Positions 1 to 8,938 of a stretch of DNA of 64,000 nt are shown here, in pieces. Each line of letters opens with the position of its first letter. The stretch's first letter is position 1. The notes beneath the pieces are model-generated. The model searched no databases and was not told the DNA's origin. It saw only the letters and a list, made by a program, of their open reading frames with translations. The position numbers and the translations under genes were made by a program. The DNA is from Engraulis encrasicolus (lineage: Eukaryota > Chordata > Actinopteri > Clupeiformes > Engraulidae), in the NCBI RefSeq assembly GCF_034702125.1, contig NC_085866.1, positions 9,399,598 through 9,463,597 of the forward strand. Reading direction: 5' to 3'.

Positions 1-179
1 GTGTGTGAGTGTCACATGCAGTGTGGTATGCTGTGTAAGCCATGCATATGGCTGCATGAGGAGGGCTACAAAACAAATGGGATACAGACGAGCATATAAT
101 TATTTTTTTTAATGACATACTGCATATGTGTTAAAATCACTCTTGTGCTTTTATCACACGACTGTGCTTTACTCTTTAA

Positions 180-538
180 AGGTACACTGTGTAAGATTTT
201 TAGTTGTTTATTTCCAGAATGTATGCTACCCACTCCCTAATGTTACCTTTTTCATGAATACTTACCACCACCATCAAATTTTAAGTATTCATTATGACTG
301 GAAAAATTGCATTGAAATTGCATGAAAAGGGGTATCTTCTCCATGGTCCGCCTTTTTGAATTTCCAGAAAGAGCCATTTTTAGCTGCAAACATGACTGTA
401 CTTGGGCCATACTACAAAATATTAGTATATTACTCCGTAAACTTTCATGAAAAGATCAAATATGGCAATAGGCAACCCAGTTTCAATGAGCAGCATAGTT
501 GCAGTACCTTTTTTGACCATTTCCTGCACAGTGTACCT
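180..538. mobile_element. TTAA-flanked MITE (AGGTACACTGTG ends)
   Basis: Inverted termini AGGTACACTGTG / CACAGTGTACCT are flanked by TTAA at 176-179 and 539-542. A second family member lies at 12715-13059, with the same interior (AATGTTACC, ATTCATGAATACTTACCACCA). TTAA target duplications point to the Kolobok or piggyBac groups. No coding capacity. Confidence 0.75.
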
Positions 539-811
539 TTAAAGCTCGAAAGATAACAAGTCAAGTTAAGTCTGCTTTTATTGTCACTTTCTTCATATGC
601 ACAGGTCATACACGGAAATTACTTTTTCTCTCTATACCATGAAAGGACATAGACATACACCGGACCGACATTTATAGACTGACATCTAAATGCAAACAGG
701 ACAAGTAACAGTGATGGTCCAATACCAGTAAATTGATGAAGTAATAAATAAAACAGAGCATTTAACATTGGTGAGTGACAGTGGACCAGTGATAACCATT
801 TTAACCAGTGA

Positions 812-1285
812 TAACCGGATTAATGCACAGCAGTGGTGTAGTCTATGTAGAACGCGGGTATACGGAGTATACCCACTTCTAAATTTCAGGGATTTCAGTA
901 TACCCACTTAAAATTGATTGATCAATTATTTTGAATGGCACAAATATATACAGTATACCCACTTCAAAAAATGCTCCAAAATACAGTATACCCACCATAA
1001 AAAAGTAGACTACACCACTGATGCACAGGCTAGATATAGCTGCAGCCTAGGGGCCCAACCTGCCAGGGGGCCCCTGATTGTCCAGAGGTGAAAAAATGCA
1101 GAATTTTGACCCAATGCAACATTGAAACATGTATTGTATTCAGTACAGTTGGTAGACAAGTTGCCCTCAATTCCTAGCTCGTAATTATGACATTGTCTAT
1201 GTAATTTTCCTGCAAAATTTGCCTTTCAGGGGGCCCCACAACAACCTGTAGCCTAGGGGCCCCGGGCAATGTTAATCCGGCCCTG
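812..1285. mobile_element. CCGGATTAA-ended DNA element relic with nested hAT MITE
   Basis: Left end AACCGGATTAATGC and right end TTAATCCGGCCCTGC are inverted. The interior (GCCTAGGGGCCC, GTTGGTAGAC, TATGACATTGTCTATGTA) matches a second copy at 12453-12710. The hAT MITE 831-1020 interrupts its left end. Confidence 0.65.
831..1020. mobile_element. hAT MITE with perfect 8-bp target duplication
   Basis: Termini CAGTGGTGTAGTCTA and TAGACTACACCACTG are perfect inverted repeats. They are flanked by ATGCACAG at 823-830 and 1021-1028. The interior has repeated AGTATACCCAC words. Size, ends and 8-bp duplication fit hAT. Confidence 0.85.
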
Positions 1286-1372
1286 CATGACAGCCAATAT
1301 CTGGACGTGCATGCATGTTTGTACACTGGTTGGGATTATATCTAATATGCTTCCCTGTTTTCTGTACTGCAG

Positions 1373-1404
1373 GGGATGACCCTTTGCAAGTGACAACTAT
1401 TCTG
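1373..1404 (+). CDS. iGluR exon: DDPLQVTTIL
   Basis: A 32-nt exon after a TACTGCAG acceptor and before a GTGAGT donor. It enters with two bases of a split codon, then encodes DDPLQVTTIL, the strand that opens S1 in all iGluRs (compare PL.VTTIL). It leaves in phase 0, matching the next exon. It is too short to show as an ORF; identity rests on the motif plus splice phase. Confidence 0.82.
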
Positions 1405-1674
1405 GTGAGTACACACATCACAGTGACAATATCGCCCCACTGTGGTTGTTTCTGGTGTAACATGTAAAGTAACTTCTTATGCCGTAATACCATTTTTTTT
1501 TCAATCACCACCACAAGTATTATCACTATTTCTCTGTGTGTGTGTGTGTGTGTGCCTGTATTGTTTCTATGTTGTTTCTATGTCTATGATGATGATGATG
1601 ATGATGACGATGAGGATGATGATGATTTCTGTTACCTCTATACACACCAAATGAGTGTGTGTGTGTGAGAGAGA

Positions 1675-1730
<56 letters not shown>

Positions 1731-1935
1731 GTGGAACATTGTGAGTGTATGTGTCTTCATGGAAATGTGAATCTGTGTATGTGTATGCATCTCGCCCTTC
1801 CTCCCGCTCTGGTGTACAGGATTTCATTTGGTGCATAAAATATCTCATTTGTCATTTTTGTTTTTATAATAGTAATTCATGTCAGTGTGCCTGTGTTGTG
1901 TGTGTGTGCCTGTATTGTTTCGTTGTTGTTGTTGT

Positions 1936-1992
<57 letters not shown>

Positions 1993-2041
1993 CGATGATT
2001 TCTGTTACCTGTATACCACAAACACAATCAAATGAGTGTGG

Positions 2042-2140
<99 letters not shown>

Positions 2141-2567
2141 GTGTGCCTGTGTGCATTTTCACATGTTAATGTGTGTGTGTGTTGCAGAATGAGCCGTACA
2201 CCATGACTAAGGGCAGTGGTCTGGAGGGCTACTGTGTGGACCTGCTGTCGGTGCTGTCTAAGAAGCTGGGCTTCAAGTACCAGATGAACCTGGTCAAGGA
2301 CGGGCGCTATGGGCGACCCGACGCCTCGGGAAACTGGAACGGCATGGTGGGGGAGGTCGTCAGAGGGGTGAGGAGGATGTGCTTACCGTATAGATGTTTT
2401 ATTGTTTTTGTTTATCAACACGGTGTTGTGAGGAGGGGCAAGACACTGGCAGCCAATCACGTGAGCTAATTTTTTGACCGACAGCGGTTTCCAACAATCA
2501 GAGGTTGAGTTATGCACAGCTAGTTTCGCGCAGTCAGGAGAAAACAAAACTGTAGAATCCATGTATC

Positions 2568-2608
<41 letters not shown>

Positions 2609-2612
2609 TTGT

Positions 2613-2688
<76 letters not shown>

Positions 2689-5600
2689 GTGTGTGTGTAT
2701 GTTTGTGTGCTCTGTAGGTGTAGCTCTTCTCTATCTGCTATCTGTACTCTATGTGTCTCAGTGTTTATTTCCGGAAGGTGTAAGACCAGACTTGTGACAC
2801 TGCACAAAGTTTTGCTTCCCCGTGAAGTCCCAATAGCAGGCTTTATTACAGTAGCATAGTGACCCGCCAATAATACGACTAATAATAATTCTCTTCATTC
2901 GTATTCTTGGTCTGGAAGGTCTTTAAACTGACACGATTAGGAGGGCGAGAGGATGGCACTCAGTTCTGGTAGTGCTACTAAAACATCATTGACCAATGTA
3001 CTGTGTGTATCCCTATTAGAATCCTGCACGGGTCCATTTTTTGAGAACCGTACCCACCCGTATCCACAGAGAACTGCACCCACCCGCCCGCTTACCCATG
3101 ATTTACAAGTTAAATCCAGACCCGTCCGGACCGGTTAATATTCTACCCGTTACCCACCCGTGCCCTTGAAAAATCAGACAAATTCGAAGTATTTCCATAG
3201 TGCGCTTTATTTTTTTTCAAATGCACCCCTGAAAAAACCATCAACATGGCACCAACGAGGCTTCTATAGGAAATAAATGTCAAGCTATTATTTCAAGGGC
3301 TGGTTAGCAAATAATAGCCTACTGAAAAGGATCTCTGTTTTTATTCACCTGATAGTATTTAGTATTAAAACCCACCCGCTTCAGCATCTATTTACCCATG
3401 CCCACAGGCAGTGTTGCCAGATTGGGCGGCTGCCTGCCCAATTGGGCTACTTGGGATGAGCGTCTGCGGGTAAAAACGGAAAAAAATGGCCATTTGACGT
3501 TTTTTTCAGCCGTTTTGGGCCCGTAGAAGTCAATGTAATTTGTTGATTTTGGGCGGAATTTAGCGCATTTTGGCGGCTTTTGAAAAGCTATTGGGCGGGA
3601 TTTGGTCAGACACATCTGGCAACACTAATCCCTGTGTGTACCATCCACGCATGTCTATCAGGAGGCGGACCTGGCGGTGGCGGACCTGACCATGACGGCG
3701 GGTCGTGAGGCGGCCGTGGAGCTGAGCAAGCCCTTCATGCAGACGGGCCTGAGCTTCATCATGCCCCGCGACATGGCCGCTGCCTCCACGGGCTACTGCG
3801 ACCTGCTCAGCCCCTTCTCCACGCACGTCTGGGTCGGCATCCTCGTCTCCTACCTGCTCACCTCGCTCTGCCTCTACCTAGTCAGCAGGTACTAAGCACA
3901 TAGTGCGCACTCTCAACTTAAAGTGATACTGTCCCATTTTTGGAAATAAGGTTATTTTACACCTCCCCTTGAGTTAAATAATATGGTTTTACCATTCTCC
4001 TGTACTTTCAACCGTTCTCTAGTTATGGCAGTACAAATTTTTACCTCCAAGCTAGCAGTTAGTTGCCAGCTCTATTGTCTAACTCAAGGTTAGGTGTAAA
4101 ATAAGCTTATTTCCAAAAATTCCAAAATAGATGTATCCCTAAAAGAAAGTGTTACCAAATAGTATTATTCCAATTTTCTGTGTGCTGTTGGTTTGCGGTG
4201 TAGAATCAGTCCTCAGGAGTGGGAGGGTCCTGAGTCAGAGGACAGCAGCTTCAGTCTCCCACACAGCTTCTGGTACATCGCTGGAGCCCTCACACTCCAA
4301 GGTAAAACATGCACCCCCCCCCCCCCCCCCCCCACACACACACACAGAATGCCTTTCCACTGTTTATCTAACGATAAAAAAAACAAAAAAACAAGTGAGA
4401 TAGTCTTGAGGCAACCTATGCAATTTCTCGTACGAAAGATGTGGTTCACGATTGCCCATGACCGTTTATAGGGCGTTACAAATGTATCATGTCATACATA
4501 GTCCATAGCCATTCATGTCAGTTGTATCTATTTAAACAAAGTGCAAAGCTTCCATTTGTCCACCACGCCCCACTCCCTCACTCTGGACCCGGCTTTTGGG
4601 GAAGAATTCATGCTGTCTTTCAGTTTGGAACAATGTTGCAAAGCAGCATGTTTTTTTGCCACGATAGCTGTAGTGTACAAATCTCTCTCTTTTTCTCTCT
4701 CTTTCTCTCCCTTACCGTCTCTCATCCCTCAGGTGCCGGCCCCCATCCCAAGTCCGTGTCTGGCCGCCTCATCAGCGCCATCTGGTGGCTGTTCTCCATA
4801 GTGCTGCTGGCCACCTACTTCAGCCGGGTAAGTGCCTGGCTCCAGTCGGACCACAGCCACCTCAGCATCGAGAACTTCCATGACCTGGCCGATCAGAACG
4901 TCATTGAGTACGGCACAGTGGACGGAGGCTCCACTCTGCAATTCTTCAAGGTAAGCAATAGCAAACAATAACAAAATAAAACATACCTCAAAGGAGCACT
5001 TCTGCCAATTTCAATATGCTATTGAATTGCTCACGCTACCCTTGCCTTGACAGTACCTGGTGATGCTGCATTTTTTTGGCTCAGCCCTTTCCGAGATATG
5101 AGCTAATGGGGGCAGCGTTTGTTTACATTTTAAACATTTTAACACAGACCTACTCCAAATATTTTCCCAAAAGGTATCGCTGTTTGCTAGTTGTCTGCTG
5201 ATGTTGCATAAATGTAAACAAACACCTGCCCCCATTACAATGATGAGGATCTCGGAAGTGGCTGAAGAAAAAAAAAAATCTCAGGTACTGACAAGTCCAG
5301 GGTAGTGTGAGCATTACAACTGCATGTTGAAATTGGCTGGAGTTATCCTTTAAGTCAGATGAACAAGTTGCAGTGATCCCTTACTAATGCACCTTGGATG
5401 GAGGCTGCTCTTTCGCTTTCTTCAAAGTAAACAACAGTTAATGAAAAAGACAGTTATGCTAAACTAATACAGGCCTAGTTATCCCCCATTATATTGTGGT
5501 CCACCCTTCCCAACACATTGCATTTCACACTAATGCATAAATTGCTCTGGCTTTTTTCAAGGTAAATACCTGTAACTCAATGGACCATGGATGTAAAAGA

Positions 5601-8443
5601 AATTACAACCTCTCATTTCAACTTCATTTGGCCTTTTTTAAATTGTGTTTGAGGTTCAAGTGTAAAGTGTAAGTAAAGAAACAAAAGATAATTAAATTGT
5701 ACACATTGAAATCAGACAAAAATGCACCACCACAATACAAAATCGTCCCCAGGGGGGCACTGTGGCGCGTGGCCCATATTTGGGCTTGCATGCCCACGGG
5801 GACCCCGGTTCGAGTCCGGCTGGGGTCATTTCCTGATCCTCCCCCATCTCTCTGTCCCACTCGCTTCCTGTCTCCATCTCACATTGTCCTGTCAAATAAA
5901 ATAAAAAAACATTTAAAAAAAAAAAAAAAAAAAAAAAAAATCAATATCAACCCCACAGACATCCCAGAGTGCAGTGTACCGCAAAATCTATGAACACATG
6001 GAGAGGCGCAAGTCCCTGGTGTCCAGCTCGGAGGAGGGCATCCGGCGCGTGCAGGAGGGCAACTTTGCCTTCATCGGGGAGGCCGTGTCCCTGGACCTGG
6101 CCGTGGCACGCCACTGTGACCTGGTGCGCAGCCCCCAGGTGATCGGCATGAGGAGCTACGGCATCGCTGCACCTCTGGGTGAGATTATTTTGCGGCCATC
6201 TGTAACAACTGTATGTCTTTCCTCCAAACATGTCCTCCACCCCCCCCCCCTCCTCCCCTTCCTCTTCCTCCTCCAGGCTCTCTCCTGATCAAGAACCTGA
6301 GCACGGCCATCAGTAACTGAGCACTCTACTTCCCCCTCCTTCACTCTCCTTTTCCTTCCTCCTCCAGGCTCTCCCCTGGTCAAGAACCTGAGCACGGCCA
6401 TCAGTAACAACTGTATTCATGTACTCCTCTCCCCCTCCTCCTCCAGGCTCTCCCTTGATGAACAACCAGAGCAGCAGTAACAACTCTATATCTTTCTTCC
6501 AAATCTGTCCTCCACTCCCCTTCTCCCCTTCCTCCTCCAGGCTCTGCCCTGTTGAAGAACCTGAGCACGGCCATCAGTAACTGTATGCCTTTCCCCCACT
6601 CCTTCTGCCTCCCCCTCTCCCCCCTCCTCCTCCAGGCTCTCCCCTGATCAAGAACCTGAGCATGGCCATCACTTACAACTGTATGCCTTTCCCCTTTCCC
6701 CCTCCTCCTCCTCCAGGCTCTCCCCTGATGAACAACCAGAGCAGTAGTAACAACTCTATATCTTTCTTCCAAATCTGTCCTCCACTCCCCTTCCTCCTCC
6801 AGGCTCTCCCCTGGTCAAGAACCATAGCACGCCCATCAGTAACAACTGTATGCCTTTCCTCCAAACCTGTCCTCCACTCTCCTTCCCTAGGCTCTCCCCT
6901 GCTCAAGAACCTGAGCAGCACGGCCATCAGTAACAACTGTATGCCTGTCCTCCTCTTCCCCTCCCCTCTTCCCCCTTTCCCTCCCCCTCCCTCCCTCCAG
7001 GCTCTCCCCTTGTCAAGAACCTGAGAAGTACAGCCATCAGTAACAACTCCCCTGGTCAAGGACCATAGCATCCCCATCAGTAACTGTATTCATGTCCTCT
7101 CCCCCCCTCTCTTCCTCCTCCAGGCTCTCCCCTGGTCAAGAACCTGAGCACGGCCATCCTCCAGCTGAGCGAGTCCGGGGAGCTGGACTACCTGCGCTCC
7201 AAGTGGTGGGCCAGCGGGTGCATCGCCCTCCCGGCGCAGGCCGAGGCCCTGACCCCCGCCACCCTCAAGGGCCTCTTCCTGCTGCTGGCCCTCGGACTCG
7301 CCGCCGGCTTCGCCTGCGCCCTGCTGGAGCTGGGGGCCCAGGCACGCACGCACGCCAAGGAGCAGAAGGTGAGGAGGTGGTGGTGGTGGTGGTGGAGGAG
7401 GTGGAGAGAGGGATCAGGGGAGGAGGAGGTGGAGAGAGGGAGAGGGAGGGATCAGGAGGAGGTGGTGGAGGTGGTGGTGGTGGAGGAGAGAGGGAGGTAT
7501 CTGGGAGCCCAGGCACGCACGCACGCCAAGGAGCAGAAGGTGAGGAGAGGTGGAGGAGGAGGAGGAGGAGGTGGTGGAGGAGGAGAGAGGGAGAGGGAGG
7601 GATCAGGGAAGAAAAGGGAGGAGGAGAGGGCAGTACGTATCTTGGGACACAGGCACGCACACACGCCAAGGAGCAGAAGGTGAGGAGGTGGTGGTGGTGG
7701 TGGTGGAGGAGGTGGAGAGAGGGATCAGGGGAGACAGGAGAGGGGGAGTGGGAGGTATCTGGGAGCCCAGGCACGCACGCACGCCAAGGAGCAGAAGGTG
7801 AGGAGAGGTGGAGGAGGAGGTGGAGGTGAAGGAGGGATCAGGGGAGACAGGGAAGGAGGAGAGGGAGGTATCTAGGGGGCCAAGACATGCACGCACGCCA
7901 AGAACCGAAGTGGAGGAGGAGGAGGAGGTGGTGGAGGTGGTAGAAGAGGAGGAGGTGGTGAGGGAGGGATCAGGGGAGACAGGGGAGGAGGAGAGGGAGG
8001 GGGAGTTATCTAGGGGCCCAGGCACGCGTGCACGCCAAGGACCGAAGTGGAGGAGGAGGGGGTGAGGGAGGGATGAGAGAAGACAGATAAGGAGGTGTGG
8101 GAGGGACGAGATGGAGAGAATAGGCTCGTTCGTGACGACGCAGTAAGAGTTTTGCTAGGCAGTGAGCATGTGCACTTTGCCAGTTTGATGCATTGTGGTT
8201 GGAAAATTTTAACCAGAATGCATCAAACTGGCAAAGTGCGCATGCCCACTGCTTAGCAAAAATCTTACTGCGTCGTCACGACCGAGCCCAATGGCACGGC
8301 AAAGAGCAGAAGGGGGCGATCTGGAGGAGCAGAGGAGGAGGTGAGTGAGGAGAAGGAGAGATGAGAAACTAGGAAGAGTCAGGGAGCTAGCTGGGGGAGC
8401 TAGCCAAGGCACGTACCCACTCCACAGGGCAGACGGTGAGGAG

Positions 8444-8500
<57 letters not shown>

Positions 8501-8938
8501 GTTTCCCAATGACGTTAGATAGTGTGTGAGGGGTATCCCATTGGCGTTCGGTGGTGTGTGTTGGCTATGCTTTTTTCCCCACACTGAACAAAATAGTTCC
8601 CAAATCGAAATAAGACCCTCAATTTGACCTGGGGATGGCATATGCCTTTAATAATTCCAATGTATTCATCCATTCATCCACCTATCCATTCTGTCCATCC
8701 ATTCTTCTATTCATCTCTTTGACTTTCCATCTCTTCATCCATCCATCCATTTATCCCTCCATCCAGCATGTCTAACGGTGTTGTACTCTTTCTCCCTATC
8801 TCCCTCCCCCTCTCTCTTGTGTTATGCTTCTTCCATTAGAAGTCATGCTGCTCTGTGCTATCCGCTGAACTGAGCCAGAGACTGAGTGGCAATGCAGAGA
8901 AGGCTACAGAGGAACCGTCAGACAAGAGCAAAGCCTAA
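1373..8938 (+). CDS. Ionotropic glutamate receptor, 3' half of gene (8 exons)
   Basis: Joining 1373-1404, 2188-2367, 3662-3888, 4204-4301, 4733-4950, 5959-6178, 7124-7368 and 8840-8938 gives one open frame. All junctions are GT/AG and phases agree, yielding 438 residues to a TAA stop. Order: S1, M1, re-entrant loop M2, M3, S2, M4, short cytoplasmic tail. Family hallmarks seen: VTTIL/NEPYTM, EGYCVDLL, WNGMV, LTMT..R, SKPFM, GALTLQG, IWWLF, IEYGTVDGGST, KWW. The family forms glutamate-gated cation channels in the plasma membrane. The amino-terminal domain is not in the window; it lies upstream or is absent, as in kainate-binding proteins. The M3 gate motif and the Q/R site are divergent, so channel function is doubtful. 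Subfamily is unresolved: AMPA/kainate/delta-like, perhaps a fish-retained divergent group. Confidence 0.9.
1509..2139. repeat. Cluster of microsatellites (GT, GAT, GA, GAT, GT)
   Basis: In the intron before the S1 exon: GT at 1534-1553, GAT near 1587-1625, GA at 1664-1724, GAT at 1936-1992 and GT at about 2044-2139. A GT-rich and then ATGATG-rich block occurs twice (1530-1655 and 1900-2045), so part of it is a local duplication. Poly-Asp, Met or His reading frames here are artefacts. Confidence 0.9.
2188..2367 (+). CDS. iGluR exon: S1 ligand-binding lobe
   Basis: Sixty codons in phase 0, from NEPYTM to GEVVRG. Contains the conserved Tyr of EPY (agonist contact in the family), EGYCVDLL and WNGMV. 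The loop between EPYTM and EGYC is about nine residues shorter than in AMPA and kainate receptors. The acceptor (GTTGCAG) follows directly on a long GT microsatellite, which may weaken its pyrimidine tract. Confidence 0.92.
2573..2698. repeat. GT microsatellite
   Basis: About 125 bases of nearly pure GT with a short ATT/TAT interruption near 2608-2618, in the intron after the S1 exon. Confidence 0.95.
3028..3408. repeat. CACCCG-rich dispersed repeat
   Basis: Intronic sequence with repeated CACCCG, CCGTACC and CCCGTCCGG words, beginning CTGCACGGGTCC and ending ACCCACCCGCTTC. It resembles low-complexity ends of fish hAT-type elements, but no clear terminal pair was resolved. Confidence 0.35.
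3409..3627 (-). mobile_element. hAT MITE, CAGTGTTGCCAGA family
   Basis: Begins CAGTGTTGCCAGATTGGGC and ends ATCTGGCAACACTA. Reverse-orientation relatives lie at 53154-53357 and 59661-59874, which have perfect 8-bp duplications. Sits in the intron just before the M1 exon. Confidence 0.7.
3662..3888 (+). CDS. iGluR exon: end of S1 and M1
   Basis: Encodes EADLAVADLTMT...R, then SKPFMQTGLSFI and the M1 helix (VWVGILVSYLLTSLCLYLVSR). The agonist-binding Thr and Arg of the family PLT....R motif are kept, but the Pro is Asp. The 227-nt exon ends in phase 2 at AG|GTACTA. It is strikingly GC-rich compared with the flanking introns. Confidence 0.92.
3922..4137. mobile_element. TTAA-type MITE, AGTGATACTGTCCC family
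   Basis: Starts AGTGATACTGTCCC after TTAA (3918-3921). The interior is a large inverted repeat (TTTACCTCCAAGCTAGCA). The right end is degraded. Better copies lie at 37004-37334 and 42242-42559. Confidence 0.7.
4204..4301 (+). CDS. iGluR exon: M1-M2 linker and pore loop
   Basis: Encodes RISPQEWEG... and SFWYIAGALTLQG. This matches the family pore loop SFWFGVGALMQQG. The first Gln of MQQG, the Q/R editing site that controls calcium permeability and polyamine block, is replaced by Leu. The exon is 98 nt, taking the frame from phase 2 to phase 1. A poly-C/CA tract follows 11 bases after the donor. Confidence 0.9.
4313..4345. repeat. Poly-C / CA tract
   Basis: About 21 C followed by CACACA directly downstream of the pore-loop exon donor. 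Confidence 0.9.
4733..4950 (+). CDS. iGluR exon: M3 and start of S2
   Basis: Encodes PKSVSGRLISAIWWLFSIVLLATYFSRVSAWLQ... to GGSTLQFFK, ending in phase 0 at AAG|GTAAGC. IWWLF aligns with IWWFFTLI of M3. The following residues align without gaps to SSYTANLAAFLT but share very few of them. DGGST.FFK, the S2 ligand loop, is kept. A perfect donor-like GTAAGT sits in frame at 4828-4833 and is read through in the annotated transcript. Confidence 0.9.
4992..5349. mobile_element. MITE with AGGAGCACTTCTGCC ends
   Basis: Left AGGAGCACTTCTGCCAATTT and right AAATTGGCTGGAGTTATCCT are imperfect inverted repeats. TTAA follows the right end (5350-5353) and TCAA, a one-base variant, precedes the left. Intronic, non-coding. 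Confidence 0.65.
5752..5940 (+). mobile_element. tRNA-derived SINE with poly(A) tail
   Basis: A tRNA-like head, GGGGGGCACTGTGGCGCG, has an A-box-like TGGCGCGTGGCCC and a clear B box GGTTCGAGTCC (5807-5817). A pyrimidine-rich body (TCCTCCCCCATCTCTCTG) and a long A tail follow. This is the pol III SINE layout. It lies in the intron just before the S2 exon at 5959. Confidence 0.85.
5959..6178 (+). CDS. iGluR exon: S2 core
   Basis: Encodes TSQSAVYRKIYEHMERRK...SSEEGIRRVQ...FAFIGEAVSLDL...GMRSYGIAAPLG. The Glu in FIGEAV aligns with the agonist-binding Glu of the family (LLMES in kainate receptors). SYGIAAPLG matches the YGI.TP.G motif before the flip/flop region. Ends in phase 1 (a single G), as required by the next exon. 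Confidence 0.92.
6277..7123 (+). repeat. Minisatellite of decoy 3' splice sites
   Basis: Nine copies of a unit, each with pyrimidine tract, CTCCAG acceptor and the first 30-39 nt of the exon at 7124. Copies begin after AG at 6277, 6368, 6447, 6541, 6636, 6717, 6803, 6891 and 7001; a tenth fragment without acceptor is near 7047. Each diverges from the true exon after GGCCATC into AGTAAC.., which resembles a weak donor (CA|GTAAC). The spans from acceptor to that GT that I counted are 30, 36 or 39 nt, all multiples of three. Spacing is 79-123 bp. Confidence 0.9.
7124..7368 (+). CDS. iGluR exon: end of S2 and M4 (flip/flop position)
   Basis: Encodes SPLVKNLSTAILQLSESGELDYLRSKWW, a Cys-containing linker and the M4 helix (LKGLFLLLALGLAAGFACALLELG), ending KEQK|GTGAGG in phase 0. 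It occupies the position of the alternatively spliced flip/flop module of AMPA receptors. Both edges are amplified as tandem minisatellites in the neighbouring introns (see 6277-7123 and 7500-8050). This copy is the real exon because only it continues through KWW and M4 in frame. Confidence 0.92.
7370..8060 (+). repeat. Minisatellite of decoy 5' splice sites
   Basis: GGAGG/GGT-rich DNA in which the last ~40 nt of the M4 exon (GGCCCAGGCACGCACGC... to GAGCAGAAG) recurs at about 7503, 7645, 7761, 7876 and 8012. The first three keep an intact AAG|GTGAGG donor (GT at 7540, 7680 and 7798). The last two read CCGAAGTGGAGG and have lost it. Long open frames crossing this block are composition artefacts. 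Confidence 0.88.
8123..8288. mobile_element. Foldback MITE
   Basis: Arms of about 72 nt (GGCTCGTTCGTGACGACGCA... / ...TGCGTCGTCACGACCGAGCC) are nearly perfectly complementary around a ~20-nt loop. It lies in the last iGluR intron and would form a long hairpin in the pre-mRNA. Confidence 0.8.
8446..8500. repeat. GA / GACA microsatellite
   Basis: GA run followed by CAGACAGACAGA, in the last iGluR intron; ATCC-type simple repeats follow at 8660-8765. Confidence 0.9.
8840..8938 (+). CDS. iGluR terminal coding exon
   Basis: After TTCCATTAG the frame encodes KSCCSVLSAELSQRLSGNAEKATEEPSDKSKA and stops at TAA (8936-8938). It is 33 codons in phase 0. It gives a short, charged cytoplasmic tail with no PDZ-binding C-terminus recognised. 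Identity rests on splice phase and position, not on conserved sequence. Confidence 0.75.
   Translation, partial: KSCCSVLSAELSQRLSGNAEKATEEPSDKSKA

Noticed and set aside
1745..2035. 96-aa frame ending in a long poly-Asp run (and poly-His/poly-Met frames on other frames)
   Set aside because: Product of the GAT and GT microsatellites; no coding signature.
4828..4833. GTAAGT as the true end of the M3 exon
   Set aside because: The frame continues without gap into LADQ..IEYGTVDGGST, conserved S2 sequence, and ends at a proper donor in phase 0. Kept only as a possible alternative site.
5752..5830. A functional tRNA gene
   Set aside because: The B box is good, but the sequence continues into a SINE body and poly(A) tail and the cloverleaf is not maintained.
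6401..7077. Minus-strand frames with repeated GRAWRR motifs
   Set aside because: Antisense shadow of the decoy-acceptor minisatellite.
7092..7829. 245-aa frame beginning near the M4 exon
   Set aside because: Wrong frame relative to the receptor; it reads through the donor into GGAGG repeats. Glu/Gly/Arg-rich composition artefact.
7265..8025. Ser/Pro-rich minus-strand frames
   Set aside because: Complement of the GA/GGT-rich minisatellite; no start context or homology.
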